Part shown: piece after piece, positions 16,234 through 24,765 of the stretch
How positions within the stretch are numbered: position 1 is the first letter of the stretch
How the letters are laid out: every line of letters begins with the position of its first letter
DNA from: VRUE01 sp033856195
GTDB lineage: Bacteria; Actinomycetota; Thermoleophilia; Solirubrobacterales; 70-9
Direction: 5' to 3'
Assembly: GCA_033856195.1 (NCBI GenBank)
Contig: JAWVFL010000030.1
Span: 1 to 64,000 of the forward strand
DNA length: 64,000 nt
The notes under the pieces: generated by a model
Databases searched by the model: none
Seen by the model: only the letters and a program-made list of their open reading frames with translations
Told to the model about the DNA's origin: nothing
Translations under genes and position numbers: made by a program

Positions 16234-16899
16234 TCAGAGGAGCTTTTCCAGACCGACGGTGAAGTGGTCGTTCAAATTCCCCACCTTGCGCACCGCAAGC
16301 AGCACGCCCGGCATGAATGAGCGGCGATCGATTGAGTCATGGCGTAGAACGAGGGTCTGCCCTTCACCACCGAAGATCACTTCCTGATGGGCAACCAGCC
16401 CCGGCAGGCGCACCGAGTGGATCGGCTCGTGGACGTTGCCGCCCGCCGCGGAGATCAACTCGGCGGTGAGCTTGGCAGTGCCGGACGGTGCGTCGAGCTT
16501 GCGGTCGTGGTGGAGCTCGACGATCTCGCACTCCGGCATGTGAGAAGCAATCGTCTGCGCGACCTGCATCAAAAGCACCGCACCGATCGCGAAATTGGGC
16601 GCAACGAAGCAGTTTGCCGTTGAGGCCTCGGCAGCGGTCTTGAGCGCGTCGAGATCGAAGCCAGTCGTGCCAACGACCACGTGTATGCCCGCAGCTAGGC
16701 AGGCTTCGGCATTGGCCAGTGCCGTTTCCGGCGTGGTGAAGTCAACGACGACCTCAGCATTGCCGAGCACATCGGCAAGCTCGACGCCGAGAGCCGGATC
16801 CGCTCTACCGCTCAGCTCGGTGTCATCGGCCCCCTCGACTGCCTCGCAGACCGCCTGTCCCATGCGCCCGGCCGCACCGGAGACGGCGATCTTGATCAT
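16234..16899 (-). CDS. dapB: 4-hydroxy-tetrahydrodipicolinate reductase
   Basis: DapB reduces dihydrodipicolinate with NAD(P)H. The Rossmann motif GAAGRMG is at residues 8-14, followed by VVGTTGF, APNFAIGA and the catalytic ELHHDRKLDAPSGTA. At 221 residues it is somewhat shorter than the usual 245-270, with losses mostly before the GTTG motif. Its ATG overlaps the stop of the upstream M16 peptidase (ATGA). It is co-transcribed with dapA and rnj. Confidence 0.95.
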   Translation of the reverse strand: MIKIAVSGAAGRMGQAVCEAVEGADDTELSGRADPALGVELADVLGNAEVVVDFTTPETALANAEACLAAGIHVVVGTTGFDLDALKTAAEASTANCFVAPNFAIGAVLLMQVAQTIASHMPECEIVELHHDRKLDAPSGTAKLTAELISAAGGNVHEPIHSVRLPGLVAHQEVIFGGEGQTLVLRHDSIDRRSFMPGVLLAVRKVGNLNDHFTVGLEKLL

Positions 16900-18170
16900 G
16901 CCGCCACCAGACTTTCGCTGACCGGGCCCAGCGCCTCACGGAAGCGGCTCTCGTCGCGACCGACGCAGGCAGCCGAGAGCCGCTCGGGCCCGTAGAGCTC
17001 CCCAGCCAAAGCGGTGAGGTCGTCGACGCTGACCGCGTCGACCTTGGTCAGCATCTCGTCGAGGCTGTCGATCGGCAGGTCGAAGAGGGTGGCGCGCGAG
17101 ATCCGCGACATCCGCGCCGCAGTCGACTCCGAGGAAAGGACGAGCCGGCCCTTGACGTTCTCCTTGCCGCGCGAGAGCTCCTCGGCCGAAACCGGCTCGG
17201 TGCGCAGGCGGGCAAGCTCGGCGCCGAAGATCGAGCAGGCCTCCTCGACGTTGTCCTCGCGTGTGCCGACATAGCCGGCGACCAGGCCGGAGTCGGTGTA
17301 CTGCTCGTTGTAGGAGCCGACCGCGTAGGCGAGGCCGCGCTTCTCGCGCACCTCGCGGAAGAGGCGGGAAGAGCTGGAGCCGCCGAAGATCGAGTCGAGG
17401 ACGGCGAGCGCGTAGCGCCGCTCGTCCTCGCGGATGATGCCGGGAGCGCCAAAGCAGATGTGGTACTGCTCGGTGTCCTTCTCGTAGAAGCGCAGGCGCG
17501 CGACGTCGTCGGTCTCCGCCCCGCCGCGGCCATTGGCCGTCGCGCTTGGCGGTTGAACCAGGCGCTCGGAGAGCGCCGCGATGCGGTCATGATCGACGTT
17601 GCCGGCCGCGCCGACGACGATGTTGGGGCCGGTGTAGTGGGTGCTGCGGTAGGCCTCGATCTCGGGCACCGGCACCGAGCTGATCACCTCGGCCTCGCCG
17701 AGCACACGACGACCCAGCGGGTGCTCGCCGAAGACCGCGCCGGCGAGGATGTCGTGGACACGATCCTGCGGCTCGTCCTCATACATCGCGATCTCCTCGA
17801 GCACGACGTCGCGCTCGGAATCGATTTCGGGATAGGTCGGAGCCTGCAGCATCTCGGCCAGGAGGTCGAAGACCTCCTCGGTGTGCTCATCGAGGAAGCG
17901 GGCGTGCAGGTGGGTCGTCTCCTTGCCGGTGGCGGCGTTGACCGAGGCACCGAGGCCATCGAGCTTCTCGGCGATCTCGATTGCCGAAAAGCGCGCGGTT
18001 CCCTTAAACAGGAGGTGCTCGAGGAAATGGGAGACGCCCGCCTGGGCGGGCGTCTCATTGCGCGAGCCGGTGCGCACCCAGAGCCCGAGCGCCACGGAGC
18101 GCACCGAGGGAACCCCCTCGGTGACGACCCGGACGCCCGTGCCCTGCTCAGTTAGCTGGGGTGCGCTCAA
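16896..18170 (-). CDS. M16-family zinc metallopeptidase
   Basis: This 424-residue insulinase-type protease has the inverted zinc motif HFLEH at residues 48-52 and a second Glu region (EDEPQDRVHDI) in the expected helix. The C-terminal half is the paired non-catalytic M16 domain with the family signature GLAYAVGSYNEQY. The substrate is unknown. The gene sits between pnp and dapB, as in many Gram-positive genomes (pnp-mlpA order). It starts ten bases after pnp and overlaps dapB by four. Confidence 0.92.
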   Translation of the reverse strand: MSAPQLTEQGTGVRVVTEGVPSVRSVALGLWVRTGSRNETPAQAGVSHFLEHLLFKGTARFSAIEIAEKLDGLGASVNAATGKETTHLHARFLDEHTEEVFDLLAEMLQAPTYPEIDSERDVVLEEIAMYEDEPQDRVHDILAGAVFGEHPLGRRVLGEAEVISSVPVPEIEAYRSTHYTGPNIVVGAAGNVDHDRIAALSERLVQPPSATANGRGGAETDDVARLRFYEKDTEQYHICFGAPGIIREDERRYALAVLDSIFGGSSSSRLFREVREKRGLAYAVGSYNEQYTDSGLVAGYVGTREDNVEEACSIFGAELARLRTEPVSAEELSRGKENVKGRLVLSSESTAARMSRISRATLFDLPIDSLDEMLTKVDAVSVDDLTALAGELYGPERLSAACVGRDESRFREALGPVSESLVAA

Positions 18171-18179
18171 TGCTCGTGC

Positions 18180-20414
18180 TTAACGGCGCTCGCGGTCGCC
18201 GCCGCGGGGACGACGTCCCTCGCGACCGCCGCGGTCTCCACCATTGCGACGTTGGCCGCCGTCACCAGAACCGACCGCGGCCAGTTCCTCGGGGCTCTTG
18301 CCGGCGACCGAGGGATCGTCGGAGAGGCGCAGGCCGATGCGACCGCGCTCGCGGTCGACCTCGACCACGGTGACGTCGATCTCCTCGCCGGCGGTGAGGA
18401 CGTCGTCGACGGAGTCGACTCGCTCACCGGGCTTGACGTTCGAGATGTGCAGCAGGCCGTCGGTGCCCTTGACCAGCTCGACGAAGGCGCCGAAGGTGGT
18501 CGTCTTGACGACCTTGGCGGCGTTGTAGCGATCGCCGACTTCGGCCTCCTTGGTCATCGACTGGATCCGGGCGACGCAAGCTTCGACCAGCGAGCCGGTC
18601 GGGGCGTAGATCCGGATCGTGCCGTCGTCTTCGACGTCGATTTCGGCTTCGAACTCCTCGCAGAGGGCGCGGATGGTTTCGCCACCCTTGCCGATCACGG
18701 CGCCGATCTTCTCCTGGTCGATCTTGATCGACTCGATCCGCGGCGCGTGCTGGGAGAGCTGCTCACGCGGGCCGTCGATCGCCTCGGCCATCTTGCCGAG
18801 GATGAACTGGCGGCCCTTGTTGGCCTGCTCGAGCGCGTCGGTGAGGATCTCGAAGGTGACGCCGGTGATCTTGATGTCCATCTGCAGGGCGGTGATCCCG
18901 TCCGCGGTGCCGGCGACCTTGAAGTCCATGTCGCCGAGGTGGTCCTCGACGCCGGCGATGTCGGTGAGGACGATGTAGTCGTCGCCCTCCTTGATCAGGC
19001 CCATCGCAACGCCGGCGACGGGAGCGCTTACCGGCACACCCGCTGCCTGCAGCGCCATCGAGGAGGCGCATACCGACCCCATCGAGGAGGAGCCGTTTGA
19101 CTCCAGCGTCTCCGAGACGACCCGGATCACGTAGGGGAAGTCCTCTTCGCCCGGAATCGTCGCCACCAGGGCGCGCTCGGCGAGGGCGCCGTGGCCGATG
19201 TCACGACGCTTCGGGCCGCGCATGAAGCCGGCCTCTCCGACCGAGAAGGGCGGGAAGTTGTAGTGGTGCCAGAACTTCTTCGAGGTCTCCAGGCCGAGCG
19301 TGTCGATGCGCATGTCCATGCGCGTCGTGCCGAGCGCGGCATTGGAGAGGATCTGGGTCTCGCCGCGGGTGAACAGGGCCGAGCCGTGCACGCGGGGCGA
19401 TATGTCCACCTCGCACTCGATCGGCCGGATCTCATCCTGGGCGCGGCCGTCGGGGCGCTTCTTGTCGACGGCGATGCGCTTGCGGATGATGTCCTTCTCG
19501 ACCGCCGAGTAGGCGGCCTTGACTTCCGCCGTGCGGATCTCGGCGACTTCGCCATCGGCGTCGGCGTCGACCAGCTCCTCGACCACTTCGACCTTGACGG
19601 CGTTGGCGGCGTCCTGGCGGGCGAGCTTGTCCTTGACCGAGGTCGCCTCGTCGATCTTCGAGCCGAAGTCGGAGCGAATCTGCTCCAGCAGCGACTCGTC
19701 GATCTGCGGCGCCTCGACCGTGAGCTTCTCCTTGCCGGCCTTCTGCTGCAGCTCCTCCATCGCGGCGACGAGCTTCTTGATCTCGCCGTGGGCGATGTCG
19801 AGGGCGTCGAGGATCTCCTGCTCGGTGACGCCGCTGGCGCCGGCCTCGACCATCAGGATCGCCTCGTCGGTGCCGGCGACGATCAGATCGAGATCGAGCT
19901 CGGCCAGGTCCTCCTCGGAGGGGTTGACGACGAAGTCGCCGTCGAGCTTGCCGATCCGCACCGCGCCGACGTGGGCGGCGACGGGGACCGGCGAGATCGC
20001 CAGGGCCGCGGAGGCGCCGTTCATGGCGAGGATGTCGTAGGGGTTGACCTGGTCAACCGACATCGGGATCGCGACCAGCTGGGTCTCGTAGTGCCAGCCC
20101 TTGGGGAAGAGCGGCCGGATCGGCCGGTCGATCATGCGGGCGGTCAAGGTTGCCTTCTCGCCGGAGCGACCCTCGCGACGGAAGAACGAGCCGGGGATCT
20201 TTCCCGCGGCGTACATCCGCTCCTCGACGTCGACGGTAAGGGGAAGGAAGTCCACGTCGCGAAGGTTCCCGACGGTTGCGGTGCAGAGCACCATCGTGTC
20301 GCCGGCCTGGACCACGACCGCGCCACCCGCCTGCTTCGCGAGTTTTCCGGTCTCGAAGGAAATCTGGCTATCGCCGATGTCCGCCGAAACGCGGGTTACG
20401 TCAAACATGCTCAT
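18180..20414 (-). CDS. pnp: polyribonucleotide nucleotidyltransferase
   Basis: PNPase degrades RNA 3' to 5' by phosphorolysis. Two RNase PH domains are visible (about 10-230 and 320-560; FFRREGRSGEKA, FSVGEAGFMRGPKRRDIGHG, SNGSSSMG), separated by an alpha-helical domain. A KH domain (KIGAVIGKGGETIRAL) and an S1 domain (TFGAFVELVKGTDGLLHIS) follow. The last 20 residues are Arg/Gly-rich, an RNA-binding-type tail. The ATG at 20414 is 13 bases after GGAGG; a second ATG two codons on is also possible. A hairpin sits just before the ribosome site. Confidence 0.97.
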   Translation of the reverse strand: MSMFDVTRVSADIGDSQISFETGKLAKQAGGAVVVQAGDTMVLCTATVGNLRDVDFLPLTVDVEERMYAAGKIPGSFFRREGRSGEKATLTARMIDRPIRPLFPKGWHYETQLVAIPMSVDQVNPYDILAMNGASAALAISPVPVAAHVGAVRIGKLDGDFVVNPSEEDLAELDLDLIVAGTDEAILMVEAGASGVTEQEILDALDIAHGEIKKLVAAMEELQQKAGKEKLTVEAPQIDESLLEQIRSDFGSKIDEATSVKDKLARQDAANAVKVEVVEELVDADADGEVAEIRTAEVKAAYSAVEKDIIRKRIAVDKKRPDGRAQDEIRPIECEVDISPRVHGSALFTRGETQILSNAALGTTRMDMRIDTLGLETSKKFWHHYNFPPFSVGEAGFMRGPKRRDIGHGALAERALVATIPGEEDFPYVIRVVSETLESNGSSSMGSVCASSMALQAAGVPVSAPVAGVAMGLIKEGDDYIVLTDIAGVEDHLGDMDFKVAGTADGITALQMDIKITGVTFEILTDALEQANKGRQFILGKMAEAIDGPREQLSQHAPRIESIKIDQEKIGAVIGKGGETIRALCEEFEAEIDVEDDGTIRIYAPTGSLVEACVARIQSMTKEAEVGDRYNAAKVVKTTTFGAFVELVKGTDGLLHISNVKPGERVDSVDDVLTAGEEIDVTVVEVDRERGRIGLRLSDDPSVAGKSPEELAAVGSGDGGQRRNGGDRGGREGRRPRGGDRERR

Positions 20415-20431
20415 TTAGTTGTCCTACCTCC

Positions 20432-20450
20432 GGCCACCCGGATGGTGGCC
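20432..20450 (-). promoter_or_regulatory. hairpin immediately upstream of the pnp ribosome-binding site
   Basis: GGCCACC (20432-20438) pairs perfectly with GGTGGCC (20444-20450) across a 5-base loop, ending directly before the GGAGG of pnp. In enterobacteria pnp is autoregulated through a leader stem cleaved by RNase III, and this stem is placed where such control could act. No experimental link is implied. Confidence 0.45.
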
Positions 20451-20552
20451 ATCTGCTTTCAGAACTCTCGTTCTCTTTCGCCTAGGAGAGTACACAGCCC
20501 CGCGCTGTTCGTTCTCCCTGCTACGTCGTGCAAAGGAACAGCGGCGCGGAGT

Positions 20553-20969
20553 TCAGCCGAAGATCGCCGGTGTGCCGGTGACGCCGGCGCGTATTCCGGA
20601 CTCGAAGTCGCGACGGACCCGGGCGGCGACCTCCTCGGAGCGGCGGTCGGCCTCGAAACGGTCGAGGTCGAGGCCAAGCCGCTCGACGCGTTGCCAAAGG
20701 TGCGGGTCATCGACGTGGCCACGGTCGGCGTAGAGCGAGTCGACCATCTCGAAGAAGGCGCCCTGCAGACCCGCTGCCTCGGCCGCGGCGTGCAACGCGG
20801 GAGAGCGCGGGTGCTTGCTGGCTACGGGAAAGTGGCGAAAGACGATCGTCGCCTCGCGGGCGGCGATCTCCGCCCAGGCGGAAGCGCAGTGTGGGCAGCC
20901 GAGGTCGGCATAGACGATCAGCTCCGGGCCCTCGCCGCGGCGATGATCCTCCGGACCCGCCGGCGGCAC
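20553..20969 (-). CDS. DsbA-like thioredoxin-fold protein, C-terminally shortened
   Basis: This 138-residue thioredoxin-fold protein has an active-site CPHC at Cys25-Cys28 (YADLGCPHC) and the VFRHFPVASKHPRS motif of the DsbA/thioredoxin_4 family. A cis-Pro loop GVTGTPAIFG is the last thing before the stop. Relatives continue 15-25 residues past GTPxxF with another strand and helix, so this copy is clipped at a structurally important point. It has no signal peptide. The GTG start at 20969 is 17 bases after the peroxiredoxin gene, suggesting a shared redox role. Confidence 0.75.
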   Translation of the reverse strand: MPPAGPEDHRRGEGPELIVYADLGCPHCASAWAEIAAREATIVFRHFPVASKHPRSPALHAAAEAAGLQGAFFEMVDSLYADRGHVDDPHLWQRVERLGLDLDRFEADRRSEEVAARVRRDFESGIRAGVTGTPAIFG

Positions 20970-20985
20970 TGCGGCGCTGGTCAGT

Positions 20986-21444
20986 TCAGGCGTCAGAGCT
21001 GAGGGCGTCGAAGATCACGTTGGCGCCGGGAATCTCCAGTGGTGTCGGCGACTCATGCACCCACTCGACCCTGCCCCCCTCGTCGACGAGCACGAGTGAG
21101 CGGTTGGCGTGGCCGATCTTCTCGATGTAGGCGCCGTAGGCGCGCGCTACCTCACCCTTGGGCTCGAAGTCGGCTAGAAGCTGGGTGTCGAGGCCGAGCT
21201 TCTCCTGAAAGGCCTTGTGGGCGAAGCCGCTGTCGACGCTGATCCCGACCATCGTCACGCCCTTTGCCTCGATCTCCGGCTTGACCTCCTGGTAGATCGC
21301 GAGCTGGTCGCTGCAGACGGGACTGAAGTCGAGCGGGTAGAAGACAAGCAGGACCTTTTTGCCGCGGAAGTCGGAGAGCGAGACCCTCTCGCCGTCCTGA
21401 TCGCGAAGGGTGAATTCGGGCGCCGGCTCCCCGGCGGCGATCAT
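20986..21444 (-). CDS. 1-Cys peroxiredoxin, AhpE-type
   Basis: This 152-residue peroxiredoxin reduces hydroperoxides. The active-site motif PxxxSxxC is PLDFSPVC, with peroxidatic Cys44. No other cysteine exists, so it must be regenerated by an outside thiol, as in mycobacterial AhpE. The Ser replacing Thr in the motif is a known variant. It overlaps rpsO by four bases (ATGA) and precedes the DsbA-like gene, which could supply a thiol partner. Its presence inside the rpsO-pnp pair is unusual. Confidence 0.92.
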   Translation of the reverse strand: MIAAGEPAPEFTLRDQDGERVSLSDFRGKKVLLVFYPLDFSPVCSDQLAIYQEVKPEIEAKGVTMVGISVDSGFAHKAFQEKLGLDTQLLADFEPKGEVARAYGAYIEKIGHANRSLVLVDEGGRVEWVHESPTPLEIPGANVIFDALSSDA

Positions 21445-21710
21445 CGGCGCAGGCCGAGTTCTGCGACCAAGGCGCGGTAGCGCTCTAGGTCGTGCCGCTC
21501 TAGGTAGCGCAGCATGCGGCGGCGCTTGCCAACCAGCATCAGCAAGCCGCGGCGCGAGTGGTGATCCTTGGGATGCGTGCGCAGGTGCTCGGTGAGTTCG
21601 TTGATCCGCTCGGTGAGCAGGGCGATCTGAACCTCGGCCGAGCCGGTATCGCCGTCGACGCGGCCGTACTTGCCGATCAGCTCGCTTTTTTTCTCCTTGG
21701 TCAGGCTCAT
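21441..21710 (-). CDS. rpsO: 30S ribosomal protein S15
   Basis: S15 (89 residues) binds the central domain of 16S rRNA early in 30S assembly. The full family signature is present (GSAEVQIALLTERINELTEHL, HPKDHHSRRGLLMLVGKRRRML YLERHD region). In most bacteria rpsO is directly followed by pnp; here two redox genes lie between them. The start ATG at 21710 follows a short AT-rich leader. Confidence 0.98.
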   Translation of the reverse strand: MSLTKEKKSELIGKYGRVDGDTGSAEVQIALLTERINELTEHLRTHPKDHHSRRGLLMLVGKRRRMLRYLERHDLERYRALVAELGLRR

Positions 21711-21781
21711 CTCGTAAAAAGTGCCGCGCCCCAGGGGAGCTTACGGCCGCTGGAAGCTAGCACAGGCCCGGTCCGAGACCG

Positions 21782-23158
21782 TCAACCGTGAGCCGGTCCA
21801 TGCGCTCGCCCGCTCGCCCGGAGAACCAGCTGCCTGCTCGTACGCCGTCCGCCCGAGAGCGAGACGCTCACTCGCGCGGACAGCTGCCCTTCACGCTTGA
21901 GCAGCGTGGCCGCCGGCCGCGAGAGCTGAACTCGGAAGCTGCGGCTCGAGTACACGTGGAATTCAAGCCCGCGAGAGCCGAGCAGGGCCGTGCTGCCGTT
22001 GCCGCCAAGCCGGCCGCGGATCCGCACCTGACCACGGCAGAACTGACCCGCGGCTCCCCCCTGGCAGGCGATTCCGAGCTTGACGTACCGTCCGGCGAGG
22101 CGCCCTGTGCGCCGGTTGACCGTCGCCATGATGCGAGGCGGCAGAAACCTGCCGATCGTTCCCGGGGCAAGAAGGGCGCCGGCTTGCTCCGTTCCAGTGG
22201 CGTACCAGAGGCCCCCTTCCGGGCCGGCCGCGAGCGCCGTCACGGGTAGGTCACAGCCCGCCGCGAGGCAGGCCGGCTCGGACCCCAGCTTGTCCGGAGA
22301 TATCGAGCCGATGTGGTTGCCGGTCGTGAACCAGAAGTCCCCGCTGGGACCGAAGGCGAGCCACCGCGTCCCCTGTCTGATCTGCAGCTCCAGCCGTTCG
22401 TAATCGGCCTTGGTGAGCGCAGCGGAAGTGATCCGGCCGAGCCAGGGCCCGTTTTCCTCCGTGAACCAGACATTGCCTTCGGGGCCCGGGACGATGGCGT
22501 TGAGCCCGGGGCTGTCGAAAGGGATTCGAAACGTGCTGATCCCCGCCGCCGTCACTATGGCGAGCCCGTCCACGCCGGGCTCCGCGATCCAAATCGTCCC
22601 GTCGGCCCGGGCGGCGATGCCGGTAGGCCGCGCCCCCGGCGTCAGCTGCCTCTCCCGGAGGAAGCTTGTGACGGGACTGAGTCGCCCGACTCGGTCGCCG
22701 CCTTCCTCGGTGAACCAGAGGCCGCCGTCGGGAGCGGCGACGATCGTGCGCGGCCTGCTTCCCGGGTTCGGCAGGTCCAGCTCGGAGATCTCCCCGGCGG
22801 TGCTGACGCGGCCAATCCGGTTGGCGTTCGGCTCGGTGAAGTAGAGGTTGCCGTCGGCCCCGGCGGTGATCGACGAGATTCCCAGTTCGGCCTCGCCGCA
22901 CGCTGGCAGGGCGAATTCGGCGATCTGACCGTCCGCTGTCGACCAACCGACGACGTCGACTGACTGCCCGGGGCTGTATCTCGTTCCGGCGAACCAGATG
23001 TTCCTGTCCGGCCCGACGGCCAGGGCAGATGCGTGCATCCCCTGGCCCAGGGAGTATTCGGGTCCCCGCCCGGCTGCAGCCGGAGCCGCTGCCGCATCGG
23101 CCAGGCAAACGATCGCGACGAGTCCGGCGAGCGCCGCCGCGGGGCGGGCGCCGATCAC
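21782..23158 (-). CDS. secreted beta-propeller protein (virginiamycin B lyase-like repeats)
   Basis: This 458-residue exported protein starts with GTG at 23158 and has a signal peptide (residues 1-29). At least six repeats of the pattern G-x-(D/E)-G-x-(I/L)-W-(F/I)-(T/A)-E follow (LYFTEPNANRIGR, LWFTEEGGDRVGR, IWIAEPGVDGLA, VWFTEENGPWLGR and others). These blades resemble the Vgb/SMP-30 propeller. A C-terminal beta domain (about 345-450) ends in a basic tail. Vgb-type catalytic residues cannot be confirmed, so enzymatic activity is not claimed. The GTG overlaps the ribF stop, next to a run of ten C. Confidence 0.8.
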   Translation of the reverse strand: MIGARPAAALAGLVAIVCLADAAAAPAAAGRGPEYSLGQGMHASALAVGPDRNIWFAGTRYSPGQSVDVVGWSTADGQIAEFALPACGEAELGISSITAGADGNLYFTEPNANRIGRVSTAGEISELDLPNPGSRPRTIVAAPDGGLWFTEEGGDRVGRLSPVTSFLRERQLTPGARPTGIAARADGTIWIAEPGVDGLAIVTAAGISTFRIPFDSPGLNAIVPGPEGNVWFTEENGPWLGRITSAALTKADYERLELQIRQGTRWLAFGPSGDFWFTTGNHIGSISPDKLGSEPACLAAGCDLPVTALAAGPEGGLWYATGTEQAGALLAPGTIGRFLPPRIMATVNRRTGRLAGRYVKLGIACQGGAAGQFCRGQVRIRGRLGGNGSTALLGSRGLEFHVYSSRSFRVQLSRPAATLLKREGQLSARVSVSLSGGRRTSRQLVLRASGRAHGPAHG

Positions 23159-24054
23159 GGCCCCCCCCCCGCGCCGGTGAAGCCGGCACAGACGCTCTTC
23201 GCGTCCTCGACGTCGATCTTCATCTGGACGATCAGCTCCTCGACCCCGGCAAAGCGCTTCTCGCCGCGCAGGCGCTCGACGAAAGCGACCCGCAGCTCGG
23301 TGCCGTAGAGGTCACCCTCGTAGTCGATCAGGTAGGTCTCGATCAGCACCCCGCGGCCGCTCTCGAAGGTCGGCCGCACGCCGACGTTGACGGCGGCCGG
23401 GACGCCGTTGGCGAAGGCGGCGTAGACGCCGTGACCGGGGATCGCGAGGCGATCGTCGGGAACGAGGTTGGCAGTCGGAAAGCCGAGCTCGCGACCGCGT
23501 TGGTCCCCGCTGACCACTTCGCCCTCGACCATGAAGGGAGCGCCAAGGCAGTGCCGGGCGCCCTCCATGTCGCCGGCGGCGACGAGGGCGCGGATCCGGG
23601 TCGAGGAGACGGTCTCGCCGTCGACCTCGACCAAGGGCACGACGCGCGTCTCGAACTCATCCCGCTCCGCAAGCATCGCCGGATCGCCTTTGGCCTTGGC
23701 GCCAAAGCGGAAGTTCTCGCCGACCGAGACCTGCTCGGCGCCGAGCTTGGCGATCAGCACGTCCTCGATGAATTCCTCGGCGCTGCGCTGGGCAAACTCG
23801 CGATCGAAGGGGATCACGACGAGCTCCCGCACGCCCAGGCCCTCGATCACGTCCCGCTTGACCCCGAACGGCATGATCAGCTTCGGCAGTGCAGCCGGAT
23901 GCAGGATCTCGAGCGGATGCGGGTCGAAAGTGAGAACGGTGTCCGCGCCCTTGATCACGGCCTGGTGCCCGCGATGGACGCCGTCGAAGGTGCCGATCGC
24001 GACGTGGCGCGGACGCGGCTCGGCGTCGGGCAGCGAAGTGACCTGGATGCTCAC
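23155..24054 (-). CDS. ribF: bifunctional riboflavin kinase/FAD synthetase
   Basis: RibF makes FMN and then FAD. The N-terminal adenylyltransferase domain (about 15-160) begins AIGTFDGVHRGHQAVI and includes SVGENFRFGAKAKG. The C-terminal flavokinase domain (about 180-285) shows RGRELGFPTANL and VNVGVRPTF. The 299-residue length is normal. It ends in a Gly-Gly-Gly-Pro tail encoded by ten consecutive G (minus strand), a slippage-prone tract. GTG start at 24054. A 47-bp hairpin separates it from truB, its usual neighbour. Confidence 0.96.
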   Translation of the reverse strand: MSIQVTSLPDAEPRPRHVAIGTFDGVHRGHQAVIKGADTVLTFDPHPLEILHPAALPKLIMPFGVKRDVIEGLGVRELVVIPFDREFAQRSAEEFIEDVLIAKLGAEQVSVGENFRFGAKAKGDPAMLAERDEFETRVVPLVEVDGETVSSTRIRALVAAGDMEGARHCLGAPFMVEGEVVSGDQRGRELGFPTANLVPDDRLAIPGHGVYAAFANGVPAAVNVGVRPTFESGRGVLIETYLIDYEGDLYGTELRVAFVERLRGEKRFAGVEELIVQMKIDVEDAKSVCAGFTGAGGGP

Positions 24055-24063
24055 TGCAAGCCC

Positions 24064-24110
24064 TTCCGGTGCGCCTTATCCACGCATAGGGAGGAAAAAG
24101 CCCATCGGAA
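24064..24110. repeat. 47-bp hairpin repeat, copy 1 (truB-ribF gap)
   Basis: The 47-bp sequence begins TTCCGGTGCGCCTT and ends AAAGCCCATCGGAA; the ends are imperfect reverse complements. A second 47-bp copy with the same first 14 bases lies at 39093-39139 before carA. Copy 1 begins two bases below the truB stop and ends nine bases above the ribF GTG. Confidence 0.65.
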
Positions 24111-24112
24111 GC

Positions 24113-24763
24113 TCATCGCAGGGCCTCCGCCGTGGCTGGGACGAGCTCCGCGACCTGGCTCAGGCTCAGCTCCTGGCTGGCGTCTTCGAGCTTGAACGGG
24201 CCGATCGCAGTGCGGCGCAGCTCCGCGCAGTAGGCATCGTCCAAGCTCTCGATCAGGGTGCGGATGTAGGTGCCTGCTGCGCATTCGATCTCGTACTCGG
24301 CGCCCTCGGCGTCGCTGCCGAGCAGCTCGGCCCGGTAGACCTCGACCTCGCGCTCGGGCGTTTCGACGACTTCGCCCCGGTGGGCCTTGCGGTAGAGCCG
24401 CTCGCCTCCAACCCGCACCGCCGAGGTCATCGGCACGCGCTGGCGCACGGTCCCGGTTGGAAGCTCGAGTGAGCCCGGCACCTGACCCGTCTCCGTCAAC
24501 TTGCCGTCGGGATCGCCGGTGCTGGAGCGCCAGCCGAGCTTTGCCTTTGCCACGTAGGTCTTCGGCAAGCTGGTTAGAAAGCGCTGCAGCCGGGTCGCGC
24601 GACCGATCAGGACCAGCAGCAGGCCGGTGGCGAAGGGATCGAGCGTGCCGGCGTGGCCGACTTTGCCGCTGCGCTCGCGCCGAACCGCCAGCACCACGTC
24701 ATGCGAGGTCTTGCCGGCCGGCTTGTCGCAGAGCAGCACCGAGCCTTCGCTGTCCGCGGCCAT
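24113..24763 (-). CDS. truB: tRNA pseudouridine-55 synthase
   Basis: TruB makes pseudouridine 55 in the T-loop of tRNAs. The catalytic motif GHAGTLDPFATGLL contains the nucleophilic Asp near residue 42; YVAKAKLGWRSSTGDPDG and AAGTYIRTLIES are further family motifs. At 216 residues it is short because the C-terminal PUA-type domain is essentially missing. It starts two bases after nrnA and precedes ribF, the conserved rbfA-nrnA-truB-ribF order. Confidence 0.93.
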   Translation of the reverse strand: MAADSEGSVLLCDKPAGKTSHDVVLAVRRERSGKVGHAGTLDPFATGLLLVLIGRATRLQRFLTSLPKTYVAKAKLGWRSSTGDPDGKLTETGQVPGSLELPTGTVRQRVPMTSAVRVGGERLYRKAHRGEVVETPEREVEVYRAELLGSDAEGAEYEIECAAGTYIRTLIESLDDAYCAELRRTAIGPFKLEDASQELSLSQVAELVPATAEALR

Positions 24764-24765
24764 GC

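Noticed and set aside
20450..20552. Continuation of the DsbA-like protein by a frameshift after GTPAIFG
   Set aside because: The shifted frame continues for about 40 codons but does not resemble the missing C-terminal strand and helix of the family.
23161..23170. Possible frameshift joining ribF and the propeller gene at the C10 tract
   Set aside because: Both genes are complete as read and the GTGA overlap is the normal style of this genome; kept only as a slippage-prone site.
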